A DNA stretch of 64,000 bases from an uncultured Peptococcaceae bacterium (GTDB lineage Bacteria > Bacillota > Limnochordia > Darwinibacteriales > Darwinibacteriaceae): contig CALKAR010000252.1 of NCBI GenBank assembly GCA_937988745.1, positions 1 to 64,000 of the forward strand, given 5' to 3'. The notes under the pieces were generated by a model. The model made no database searches, had not been told where the DNA came from, and saw nothing but the letters and a program-made list of their open reading frames with translations. Positions within the stretch are counted from its first letter, which is position 1, and each line of letters starts with the position of its first letter. Both the position numbers and the translations under genes were made by a program. This document shows positions 42,392 to 49,987 of the stretch, one piece after another.

Positions 42392-43381
42392 TTAAACCTC
42401 CCCTGAATAGGAATGGCGTACCCGGGGGTCAATCAACATGTAAATAATATCAATTGCGAAGTTAGCTAAGAGAACCATGATGATCAAGAATAAGAAGCAG
42501 CCTTGAATCAAAAAGTAGTCATTCTGCTTGATAGCTTGAACCATAAGGTAACCAAGCCCAGGATATGAAAACACCATTTGAGTGAGGACTGCACCTGAGA
42601 CGATGGTTCCCAAGCTGATGGCAAGACCAGTGACTTGTGGCAGAATACCGTTACGGTAGCCATAATTGAGAATTAGGCGGTCGGATGCGCCTAATGATTC
42701 CATGTATTTAGCGTAGTTGGTATGGGTTTCGTAAATAATCATATTGCGCATACCAATGGCCCATCCACCTAGCTGTACCAAGAAGAGAGAAAGGAACGGC
42801 ATGAACCAGTGCATGAAGAAGTCCCAAATAAACGCTAGATTCCAGCCCGGTGTCATGGTTGCACTGTACGCATGGCTGGTTGGGAAGATACCTAACACGA
42901 TGCCTAAAACGTAAGAAACAACCAAAGCGAACCAGAAATAAGGTGATGAAGTGAGGAAATAGAAAATAGGCATTAAGAAGTTGTCAGCCTTCTTCTTAAC
43001 ACCAGAAAAGGCTCCGAGTTTATTACCTATTATCCAGCTCAAGATTATGGCTGGCAGTAGAATAATAACGTCATAAATGATGGCTTCACGAATAATATCC
43101 AGAACAGGTTTAGGATACTGGCTGATGCTGATACCTAAGTCCCCAGCGAACAGTGAACGCCAAAATCCGAAGTACTGCTGGATGAGTGGTTGGTCGAGTC
43201 CGAATGTTTGTACGAAGAAGCTTTCTAAGATCTCGCGGCCACCTTCAAGTACAACAAAGCGCGACAAGAGCATGCTGATTGGATCCCCTGGTGCAAAACG
43301 CGGTACAGCCCAGTTTAGGGTTACCGCAAACAGAAATGTAATGAAGTAAATGATGGCTTTCTTTCCAAGATAGCGTCCCAT
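42392..43381 (-). CDS. ABC transporter permease, OppB/DppB-like
   Basis: A 329-residue permease with six helices. The family start YFITFLFAVTLNWAVPRFAPGDP, the FGLDQPLIQQY loop, an EAA-type loop ETHTNYAKYMESLGASDR, and the end ANFAIDIIYMLIDPRVRH are present. It forms the translocation channel with the OppC-like subunit. It follows the binding-protein gene after about 100 bases that contain a hairpin. Confidence 0.94.
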   Translation of the reverse strand: MGRYLGKKAIIYFITFLFAVTLNWAVPRFAPGDPISMLLSRFVVLEGGREILESFFVQTFGLDQPLIQQYFGFWRSLFAGDLGISISQYPKPVLDIIREAIIYDVIILLPAIILSWIIGNKLGAFSGVKKKADNFLMPIFYFLTSSPYFWFALVVSYVLGIVLGIFPTSHAYSATMTPGWNLAFIWDFFMHWFMPFLSLFLVQLGGWAIGMRNMIIYETHTNYAKYMESLGASDRLILNYGYRNGILPQVTGLAISLGTIVSGAVLTQMVFSYPGLGYLMVQAIKQNDYFLIQGCFLFLIIMVLLANFAIDIIYMLIDPRVRHSYSGEV

Positions 43382-43430
43382 GGTTACCTCTTTTCTCCTT
43401 GCGAATTGCAGATTTCCAACGGTTATGAGA

Positions 43431-43459
43431 TCCCCGGCTGAGATTAACCCAGCCGGGGA
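43431..43459 (-). other. Intercistronic hairpin between binding protein and permease genes
   Basis: A 10-bp G+C-rich perfect stem (43431-43440 with 43450-43459) with a 9-base loop and no T tract. It probably stabilises the 3' end of the binding-protein mRNA or attenuates the permease genes, as is common in binding-protein operons. Confidence 0.5.
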
Positions 43460-43485
43460 AAGCTACTGCCTCTTGTTAACCGGTC

Positions 43486-45153
43486 TTATTGAGCAGGCTC
43501 CAGGTTGATGAGCATCTCAATGGTACCGAACTGCCAGTTGCCTGCCCAGGAGCATGGATATCCTACTGGGTTGTTCTCGGTTGGCCAGTTGGTCCAGTAC
43601 TGGGATGTCATCTGGGCCCACATGCCGTTCAACCAGAGTGGGATAGAGGGCATTTCCTCAAGGAGGATCTGCTGAATCTCAGAAGCCACTGCTAAGGACT
43701 CTTCGCTCATTGGTGGCAGCTGGTTGAACTTGAAGATCAGGTCAAACAGGTATTGGTTCTCATAGCGGCCGTAGTTACCTTCGGTAACGTGGCTGCGATG
43801 GATGTTGTGGTTCGCTACCCAGTTCCAGTAGGTGTAAGGTGAACCAGAGATACCAGAACCGAAGTTGTTAATGCACATGTCAAAGTCGCCTGTTTGGATC
43901 CGCTGATCGTATACCGAGGAATCTGGGAATGCTGGGTTTGCATTGATTCCGATTGCACGGAAGTGTTCGGAGATGATCCGGATCGACTCCATCCAGTCAG
44001 TCCAACCGGAAGGTACGATAATGTCGAACTTGATTGGAGTGCCGTCTGGCATATCTCTCCAGCCATCGCCATCTGCGTCTACGTAGCCAGCTTCATCGAG
44101 CAGTTGAGCTGCCAGCGCTGGGTCGTAGTGGAAGCCGTACTTCTCAGCTACTTCAGCATCTCTGTAGTCGGTCCAACCGCCGAACAGACCAGTAGAGTCT
44201 GCTACAGGTACCATGAACTCGAATACGCGCTCTACGATGACTTCTGGATCAATTGCAAAGGCCAATGCTCTGCGGAACTTAGCGTCATCGAGAGGCTGGC
44301 GCTGGGAGTTGAGAACCAGCATTGCAACGTTAGCAGAGAGCATGTAAGGAGCTTCATCATACCAGGTTGTCAGGCCAAAGGTATCTTTAATAGCAGGTAC
44401 ACCTGGGATGAAGTAGTTGCTCAGGTCGAGTGTTCTCTGCATCAGCATGCCGAGAGCAACGTTGTTCTCGTAAATAATCATGTCAACGATTTCTTTTGGC
44501 TTAGGTTGACCGAATACGTCATTGCCCCACCAGTTATCGTCGCGCACCCATACGTTACGGTCGGCACCGGCCAGAAGCTTCTTGTAGGGGCCGCTTCCTA
44601 CTGGATCATCGTTGGTGATGACCATCAGGTCTTCGCCAGGAACGTCTTTCCAGATGTGCTTAGGAATAATGGGCCGAGAATAGAGCTCAACCTGCCACTC
44701 TTGGTAGCTGGGGTTTTCAAAGATGAACTGCACTGTGTCGAGAGACAGAGCTTTTACCTCTTTGAGGGTCCGCCAGATTGGAGTGTAGGTCAGGTTGTTG
44801 TCCCGTGCCAGTTCGTAGGTAAATACTACGTCGACAGCGGTGAGGGGCTCTCCATCAGACCAGTGAATGCCAGGACGGAGTTTAATTTCATAAACGTCGT
44901 CCGAGATCCACTTGCCCTCTTCAGCGAGCCATGGCTTGTGCTCGTTTGTGAGCGGATTGTAAGCAAAGAGTGTTTCATAAACCAGACCTACTATTCCGTT
45001 GGCACTATTGGGATAGAGTGGGTTCCAGCTGGTAGCTGCACTCCAAGTCCCGCCGCCAACGATGAGTGTTTCATGCCGTTCTGCCGCGAATGCAGGCGTC
45101 AGGCACAAAACGAGCGACAATACGACCAACAACGCAACAAACCTCGTCTTCAC
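43486..45153 (-). CDS. Family 5 extracellular solute-binding protein, likely oligosaccharide-binding
   Basis: A 555-residue binding protein of the peptide/oligosaccharide class (SBP_bac_5). A signal peptide ends at TPAFA (about residue 23) with no lipobox Cys. Core segments include TSWNPLYPNSANGIVGLVYETLFAYNP, WISDDVYEIKLRPGIHWSDGEPLTAVDVVFT, VGSGPYK and LDDAKFRRALAFAIDPEVIVERVF. The very Trp/Tyr-rich sequence resembles beta-oligosaccharide-binding members known from Thermotogales, and the divergent GH130 gene supports a sugar ligand. Both are inference. The GTG start has AAAGGAGAGG 6 bases upstream. Confidence 0.92.
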   Translation of the reverse strand: MKTRFVALLVVLSLVLCLTPAFAAERHETLIVGGGTWSAATSWNPLYPNSANGIVGLVYETLFAYNPLTNEHKPWLAEEGKWISDDVYEIKLRPGIHWSDGEPLTAVDVVFTYELARDNNLTYTPIWRTLKEVKALSLDTVQFIFENPSYQEWQVELYSRPIIPKHIWKDVPGEDLMVITNDDPVGSGPYKKLLAGADRNVWVRDDNWWGNDVFGQPKPKEIVDMIIYENNVALGMLMQRTLDLSNYFIPGVPAIKDTFGLTTWYDEAPYMLSANVAMLVLNSQRQPLDDAKFRRALAFAIDPEVIVERVFEFMVPVADSTGLFGGWTDYRDAEVAEKYGFHYDPALAAQLLDEAGYVDADGDGWRDMPDGTPIKFDIIVPSGWTDWMESIRIISEHFRAIGINANPAFPDSSVYDQRIQTGDFDMCINNFGSGISGSPYTYWNWVANHNIHRSHVTEGNYGRYENQYLFDLIFKFNQLPPMSEESLAVASEIQQILLEEMPSIPLWLNGMWAQMTSQYWTNWPTENNPVGYPCSWAGNWQFGTIEMLINLEPAQ

Positions 45154-45231
45154 ACAACACCTCTCCTTTTATGTTATTTTTATATCTTCAATTCCATTAC
45201 TGGAATTGAGACCTTCGCAAACTCCTTATAT

Positions 45232-45243
45232 TTAAGCGGTTAA
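45232..45243 (+). promoter_or_regulatory. LacI-family operator candidate 1
   Basis: TTAAGCGGTTAA contains the AANCGNTT core (AAGCGGTT) of many LacI-family sites. It lies about 80 bases upstream of the binding-protein start, on the importer side. Confidence 0.4.
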
Positions 45244-45275
45244 GTGAATTATGGGTCTGAAATGAAAAATTAGAG

Positions 45276-45306
45276 TTGAGAAAGAGAAAGGATTTTGTGT
45301 TATAAT
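45276..45306 (+). promoter_or_regulatory. Possible promoter of the GH130 gene
   Basis: TTGAGA (45276-45281), 19 bases, perfect TATAAT (45301-45306). Spacing is long; the start site would be about 165 bases before the ATG. Confidence 0.35.
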
Positions 45307-45449
45307 TTCTTTCTAGTTTCGGAAAATCCTTCCTGAGTGCTAAACTTGATGTAAAATTGTGACGAAGGGTGCAAGAGAAGGAAAACCATTCACTTTGAAG
45401 AATAGGTCTAGTGGACTTTAACTAAGGCAGCATCGTTCTGGTGCGGCTC

Positions 45450-45459
45450 TAAGCGATTA
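45450..45459 (+). promoter_or_regulatory. LacI-family operator candidate 2
   Basis: TAAGCGATTA contains the same AANCGNTT core (AAGCGATT) and lies 17 bases before the GH130 ATG, overlapping the ribosome-binding region. It could act as a roadblock site for the downstream-encoded LacI regulator. Confidence 0.4.
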
Positions 45460-45476
45460 AATGGAGGGATATTAGT

Positions 45477-46460
45477 ATGTCACAGATTAAAATCGTCGGC
45501 GAACCCCTGCCGAACATTCCTTGGCAGGATCGTCCTGAAGGCTGCAGCGATGTGTTGTGGCGCTATGAACATAATCCTGTAATTCCTCGGGACCTCATTC
45601 CCTGTTCGAACAGCATCTTCAACAGCGCTGTAGTTCCTTATAACGGCGAATTCCGGGGAGTTTTCCGTGTAGACCACAAAGATCGGGAGATGCGCATTCA
45701 CTCCGGTAAGAGTAAAGACGGCTTAAACTGGGAAATCGAACACGAGCCAATCAAGTTTGTTTGCGATGATCCGGAGATTGGCAATTTCCTCTATGGCTAC
45801 GACCCCCGTGTCGTTAAGATTGACGACCGTTATTGGGTTACATGGTGCAACGGATACCACGGCCCTACAATCGGAGTAGGGTATACCTATGACTTCAAGA
45901 CTTTCTATCAAATGGAAAACGCATTCTTGCCTTACAACCGCAATGGTGTGTTGTTCCCCAGAAAGATCAACGGCAACTATGCGATGCTGAGCCGCCCGAG
46001 CGACCAAGGACATACTCCCTTTGGCGACATCTTCTACAGTGAAAGCCCTGATATGGTTTACTGGGGCAAGCATCGCCATGTAATGTCGCCCACAGGTGGT
46101 TGGCAGTCGACTAAAATCGGTGCAGGCCCAATTCCTATCGAAACAAGCGAAGGTTGGCTGCTGATTTACCACGGCGTGCTTACATCCTGCAATGGTTTCG
46201 TTTACCACGTAGGTGCAGCCCTGCTTGATCTAGATGAACCTTGGAAGGTCATTGCTCGGACACGTCCATACATTCTGTCTCCACAGACGCTGTACGAATG
46301 CGTAGGCGATGTTCCGAATGTTACATTCCCATGCGCTGCATTAGTGGACAGTGAGACCGGCCGGTTGGCTATGTACTACGGTGGTGCTGACACCGTAACA
46401 GCAGTGGCCTTTGGTTATGTACAGGAACTTGTTGAGTTTACAAAGGAAAACTCGCTTTAA
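45477..46460 (+). CDS. GH130 family glycoside phosphorylase/hydrolase
   Basis: A 327-residue five-bladed propeller enzyme of family GH130, whose members phosphorolyse or hydrolyse beta-mannosides such as beta-1,4-mannooligosaccharides. Seen: HNPVIPRD, the YGYDPRVVKIDDRYWVTWC segment with the likely catalytic Asp, YDFKTFYQ, GVLFPRKINGNYAMLSRP, LLIYHGV, AALLDLDEPWKVIARTRPYILSP, and the end VPNVTFPCAALV with YYGGADT. The intracellular location (no signal peptide) fits phosphorolysis of imported oligosaccharides. GGAGGG lies 8 bases upstream of ATG. The precise substrate is not determined. Confidence 0.93.
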   Translation: MSQIKIVGEPLPNIPWQDRPEGCSDVLWRYEHNPVIPRDLIPCSNSIFNSAVVPYNGEFRGVFRVDHKDREMRIHSGKSKDGLNWEIEHEPIKFVCDDPEIGNFLYGYDPRVVKIDDRYWVTWCNGYHGPTIGVGYTYDFKTFYQMENAFLPYNRNGVLFPRKINGNYAMLSRPSDQGHTPFGDIFYSESPDMVYWGKHRHVMSPTGGWQSTKIGAGPIPIETSEGWLLIYHGVLTSCNGFVYHVGAALLDLDEPWKVIARTRPYILSPQTLYECVGDVPNVTFPCAALVDSETGRLAMYYGGADTVTAVAFGYVQELVEFTKENSL

Positions 46461-46503
46461 TATAGGAAGAGAATAGTGACTTTCGAGGTATGGGGTGATA
46501 GTA

Positions 46504-47532
46504 TTGCGGGTCACAATCAGTGACGTCGCCGCCAGAGCCAAGGTCTCTACGGCAACTGTCAGTTATGTGATCAACGGCTCAAATCGTGTGTCTGAAGAAA
46601 CTCGAGCTCGTGTGCTGCAGGCAGTGAAAGAATTAGGTTACCAGCCTAATGCTTTAGCTCGCGGCTTGGTGATGGGACAGACGCGTAATATTGGGCTAAT
46701 TATCCCCCATACCGCCGAATATGTTTTCTCTGATCCCTATTTTTCTGAACTGTTGAAGGGGATCGCTACGGTCGTAACGCGGGAGGAGTATTTTCTGCTC
46801 CTGTCGCTCTTGACAGAGGCGGATTTTCGTCGGGTAGTGGCGGCCTTGATCAATCAAAGGCGTGTTGATGGGATAATTATGGTATGTACGCCGCGAGACA
46901 GTGAAGAGGTGGCGCGGCTGCAGGCGTCTAAGATTCCCTTCACTCTGATTGGTACCTGTTACTTACCTGAGGTAGCTTCTATTGATGTAGATAATGAAGA
47001 AGGCTCCTACACAGCAGCTAAACACATACTAGAACTAGGGCATACCAAGATAGGTTATATTGCTGGTGATATGCGCTACGACAGTGCAGTACAGCGCTAC
47101 CGCGGTTTTCAGCGGGCCATGGCAGAAGCTGGATGCCCGATTGTTGATGTGTATACAGGCGATTTTACGCAGATATCTGGAATGCTTGGAGCCCGTCAGT
47201 TGTTGAGCAGCAATCCGGAAATTACAGCTTTGGTCTGCGCCAGTGATCTCATGGCCCTTGGTGCCGTTAATGCGGCTAGAGAAATGGGCTATACTATCCC
47301 TGAGCAGTTGTCTGTAGTTGGATTTGACGATATCCCTCTGTCGCGGGAGAGTGAACCAAAACTGACCACCATCCGTCAGCCTATTTCTCGGTTAGGCTGC
47401 CTTGCAGCAGAACAGCTTCTGGCAATGATTCAAGGTTCAAAGCCCAAGCGAAGCAGGCAAAAGATGGTACTCAAGACCGAGTTAGTAGTACGAAATTCAA
47501 CAGCGAAACCACGCACAACAGTCAGTCCATAA
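46504..47532 (+). CDS. LacI family transcriptional regulator
   Basis: A 342-residue repressor. The N-terminal helix-turn-helix is RVTISDVAARAKVSTATVSYVING, with the hinge helix PNALARGLVMG, then a periplasmic-binding-like effector domain (NIGLIIPHTAEYVFSDPYF, SIDVDNEEGSYTAAKHILELGHTKIGYIAG, VVGFDDIPLS, TTIRQP). It is likely the regulator of the GH130 gene and divergent importer. TTG 46504 was chosen by family start and a GGGGTG site; GTG 46495 is possible. Confidence 0.94.
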   Translation: MRVTISDVAARAKVSTATVSYVINGSNRVSEETRARVLQAVKELGYQPNALARGLVMGQTRNIGLIIPHTAEYVFSDPYFSELLKGIATVVTREEYFLLLSLLTEADFRRVVAALINQRRVDGIIMVCTPRDSEEVARLQASKIPFTLIGTCYLPEVASIDVDNEEGSYTAAKHILELGHTKIGYIAGDMRYDSAVQRYRGFQRAMAEAGCPIVDVYTGDFTQISGMLGARQLLSSNPEITALVCASDLMALGAVNAAREMGYTIPEQLSVVGFDDIPLSRESEPKLTTIRQPISRLGCLAAEQLLAMIQGSKPKRSRQKMVLKTELVVRNSTAKPRTTVSP

Positions 47533-47547
47533 GGACTGGCTTTTTTT
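47521..47547 (+). terminator. Intrinsic terminator after the LacI gene
   Basis: An 8-bp stem with one G-T pair (47521-47528 with 47533-47540), ATAA loop, then T7. The 5' arm lies in the last codons of the lacI-type gene. Confidence 0.85.
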
Positions 47548-47568
47548 GCCCAAAAATAATTTGGGGTA

Positions 47569-47597
47569 TTGCAGAACAATTGTGTACGGTATATAAT
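47569..47597 (+). promoter_or_regulatory. Sigma-A promoter of the metal-transport operon
   Basis: TTGCAG (47569-47574), 17 bases, TATAAT (47592-47597). The metal-regulator dyad follows at about +5 to +20. Confidence 0.75.
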
Positions 47598-47606
47598 AAT
47601 CTAAAA

Positions 47607-47620
47607 TTAGGTATCCCTAA
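47607..47620 (+). promoter_or_regulatory. Putative DtxR/MntR-type operator
   Basis: TTAGG, 4 bases, CCTAA (47607-47611 and 47616-47620), just downstream of the -10 box and upstream of a DtxR-family regulator gene. TTAGG half-sites are typical of the DtxR family. It suggests metal-dependent autorepression of the whole operon. Confidence 0.55.
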
Positions 47621-47635
47621 AATGGAGGCGGCGAC

Positions 47636-48289
47636 ATGACACCAAACAAAGAAGACTATTTGAAGGCGCTTTACAAGCTCGGAGGAGCAGAGGAGCTCGT
47701 GGGAAATAAGGAAATCGCAGTACACCTTAATGTGGCACCAGCTTCGGTTTCTGAAATGCTCGGAAAACTAAGTCGAGAAGAACTGATTGAATACGTACCT
47801 TACAAAGGTTCTCGCCTGACCAACAAGGGATTACAGATTGCACTGGCCTTAGTGCGTGGACACAGGCTTTGGGAAGTATTTCTTATCCGTCATTTGGGCT
47901 ATTCGTGGAGCGAAGCTCATGAAGATGCGGAGCTCTTAGAACATATTACGCCTCCACGTTTGGCAATGCGCTTGGACCGATTCCTAAACTACCCTGCCAG
48001 CTGTCCACATGGATACGCAATTCCTGATGCTGATGGAAACATTGATCTGCGACCGATGCGCAGGCTGAGTGAGATTGCACCCGGCGATTCTGGGCGAATC
48101 GGAATGGTTGAAGAAGAACCGGAGCTCTTAGACTATTTGGAAAACTTGGGGCTTAAAATTGGCAGTACCTTTACAGTCAAATCCATTGGGGCCTATGAAG
48201 GACCTTTCACGTTGAACCTGGATGGAAAGGAGATTCAGGTAAGTTACAAAGCTGCTTGCCAGATCCATGTGGAAGCAGATTCAAAGTAA
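47636..48289 (+). CDS. DtxR/MntR-family metal-dependent repressor
   Basis: A 217-residue regulator. The N-terminal winged helix (about 1-65) includes DYLKALYKLGG, NKEIAVHLNVAPASVSEMLGKLSREELIEY. The dimerisation/metal domain (about 65-140) includes GHRLWEVFLIRHLGYSWSEAHEDAELLEHI with Glu and His ligands and CPHGYAIP, and a C-terminal FeoA/SH3-like domain follows (about 145-215). The extra SH3 domain makes it closer to DtxR/TroR than to the short B. subtilis MntR. First gene of the operon, 22 bases before the binding protein. Confidence 0.93.
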   Translation: MTPNKEDYLKALYKLGGAEELVGNKEIAVHLNVAPASVSEMLGKLSREELIEYVPYKGSRLTNKGLQIALALVRGHRLWEVFLIRHLGYSWSEAHEDAELLEHITPPRLAMRLDRFLNYPASCPHGYAIPDADGNIDLRPMRRLSEIAPGDSGRIGMVEEEPELLDYLENLGLKIGSTFTVKSIGAYEGPFTLNLDGKEIQVSYKAACQIHVEADSK

Positions 48290-48311
48290 GACTATGTAAG
48301 GAGGTCTTGAT

Positions 48312-49235
48312 GTGATGTACAGAATCGTTCGCTGGCTGCTCGCTTCGTTGGCACTAGTAATGCTCACAGTGCCGTTAGTGAGTCTTGCTGCGGCCGACAG
48401 CAGTATCATCAATGTGGTTGCTACAACTACAATGCTTGCCGACCTTACTCGCACTATCGGAGGAGATAAGGTGGATGTGCATGGGCTGATGGGTCCAGGG
48501 ATTGACCCACATTTATATCAGGCGAGCGCTGGTGATGTGATACGCATGCATCGAGCTGAAGTAGTCGTTTACAACGGAATTCATCTGGAGGGCAAAATGG
48601 CCCACATCTTTGCGAATCTAGGCCGACTAGGTGTGCATGTGATCAGTGTCGAGAAGAGTATTCCAGAAGAGCAGCTTCTTCTAACCGAAGATGGTGTGTA
48701 TGATCCACACGTTTGGTTCGACGTGTCACTGTGGAAGAAAGTAGCGCAAGCAGTGGCGGCTGGATTAACCGAAGTCAGACCTGAGTATGGGCCCTATTTT
48801 CAAACTAACTTGAATAGTTATTTGCAGGAGCTGGATGCTGCTGACAGCTACATCCGCTCCCGAGTAGAAGAGCTTCCGGTAGAAAAGCGAGTCTTAGTCA
48901 CTGCTCACGATGCTTTCAGTTACTTTGGCGAGGCTTACGGTTTCGAAGTTCACGGCCTGCAGGGTATCTCGACCGATGCGGAAGCGGGGACTGGCGACAT
49001 AAGTGCCTTGGCTGATTTCATTGTGGAACGGGAAATTAGAGCCATCTTTGTAGAATCCTCGGTACCGCCGCGGACTGTTGAAGCCCTGCAGGCAGCAGTC
49101 AGAGCTCGGGGATTTGATACAGCTATAGGAGGAGAGCTGTACTCCGATTCACTCGGAGGGGAAGGGTCGGGAGCAGAGACCTATATCCTCACTGTAAGAG
49201 CCAACATTGATACTATCGTGGACGCCTTGAAGTGA
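48312..49235 (+). CDS. Metal ABC transporter substrate-binding protein (ZnuA/TroA/MntA type)
   Basis: A 307-residue cluster 9 (A-I) binding protein. A signal peptide ends near SLAA (about residue 28) and has no lipobox Cys. Metal ligands are expected from GPGIDPHLYQ (His67), DPHVWFDV (His), the Glu of FVESSVP and the late Asp in LYSDSLGG. The helix-linking segment TAHDAFSYFGEAYGFEVHGLQGIS is typical of Mn/Zn/Fe members. The metal cannot be fixed from sequence; the absence of a His-rich loop and the DtxR regulator favour Mn or Fe over Zn. GTG 48312 has AAGGAGG 7 bases upstream. Confidence 0.92.
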   Translation: MMYRIVRWLLASLALVMLTVPLVSLAAADSSIINVVATTTMLADLTRTIGGDKVDVHGLMGPGIDPHLYQASAGDVIRMHRAEVVVYNGIHLEGKMAHIFANLGRLGVHVISVEKSIPEEQLLLTEDGVYDPHVWFDVSLWKKVAQAVAAGLTEVRPEYGPYFQTNLNSYLQELDAADSYIRSRVEELPVEKRVLVTAHDAFSYFGEAYGFEVHGLQGISTDAEAGTGDISALADFIVEREIRAIFVESSVPPRTVEALQAAVRARGFDTAIGGELYSDSLGGEGSGAETYILTVRANIDTIVDALK

Positions 49236-49252
49236 GGGAAGGAGACATTGAA

Positions 49253-49987
49253 ATGGCTGCTGTTAAGCGAAAAAATGCTGTTGAAATTCACGATCTAACG
49301 GTGGCGTATCACGCTAAGCCTGTATTGTGGGATGTGGATCTTAATATTCCAAAAGGTGTTTTGATGGCAATTGTCGGACCGAATGGTGCTGGGAAGACTA
49401 CCTTAATTAAGGCTGCTCTAGGTCTGCTTAAGCCGGTTTCTGGTACGGTGCGGTTTATTGAGGAGATGGCAAGTATCGGTTATGTTCCCCAGAGTGGCAG
49501 CGTGGACTGGGATTTCCCTGCAACTGCTTTAGATGTTGTATTGATGGGAACTTACGGCAAGCTGGGCTGGCTGCGGAGACCGGGTAAGGCGGAGGTTGAA
49601 CTAGCTCGAAGGACCTTGGAGAAGGTTGGCATGGAGCAGTACGCTGACCGCCAAATCAGCCAGCTGTCAGGTGGCCAGCAGCAGAGGGTATTCCTAGCCA
49701 GAGCATTGATTCAAGATGCAGACATCTATTTCCTGGACGAACCGTTTAAAGGAGTAGATGCCCAGACCGAAAAGGCTATTGTTCTGCTGCTGCAGGAACT
49801 CAAGGAACAGGGTAAAAGCGTGATTGTGGTCCATCACGATTTGCAGACCGTAGAAGAGTATTTCGATTGGGTGACTCTTCTCAATCTACAGGTAATTGCG
49901 AGTGGACCGGTGAAGGAAGTGTTTAACGACGAGAATCTCAGACGAACCTATCGGAGCAGTGGCACTCTTTTTAGGAAGGCGATGTAA
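49253..49987 (+). CDS. Metal ABC transporter ATPase
   Basis: A 244-residue ATPase of the metal-chelate importer class: Walker A GPNGAGKTT, YVPQSGSVDWDFPATALDVVLMGTYGKLGW typical of Mn/Zn members, signature LSGGQQQRVFLARALI, Walker B IYFLDEPFKGVDA, and the H-loop VVHHDLQTV. ATG 49253 was chosen because AAGGAG lies 8 bases upstream; GTG 49232 overlaps the binding-protein gene. It ends directly at the first permease ATG. Confidence 0.95.
   Translation: MAAVKRKNAVEIHDLTVAYHAKPVLWDVDLNIPKGVLMAIVGPNGAGKTTLIKAALGLLKPVSGTVRFIEEMASIGYVPQSGSVDWDFPATALDVVLMGTYGKLGWLRRPGKAEVELARRTLEKVGMEQYADRQISQLSGGQQQRVFLARALIQDADIYFLDEPFKGVDAQTEKAIVLLLQELKEQGKSVIVVHHDLQTVEEYFDWVTLLNLQVIASGPVKEVFNDENLRRTYRSSGTLFRKAM

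Larger units (their letters stand above)
45154..45476. other. Divergent control region between importer and GH130 genes
   Basis: A 323-base gene-free region. It holds a 9-bp dyad TCAATTCCA/TGGAATTGA (45188-45209) close to the importer start, two LacI-type operator candidates (45232-45243 and 45450-45459), a TTGAGA-19-TATAAT promoter candidate (45276-45306), and a 9-base inverted repeat AAGGATTTT/AAAATCCTT (45288-45331) flanking the -10 box. No small ORF with a convincing ribosome binding site was seen. Confidence 0.6.

Noticed and set aside
43894..45243. 449-codon plus-strand ORF
   Set aside because: It lies antisense to the well-supported binding-protein gene; no ribosome binding site, no recognisable domain, and its codon pattern mirrors the opposite strand.
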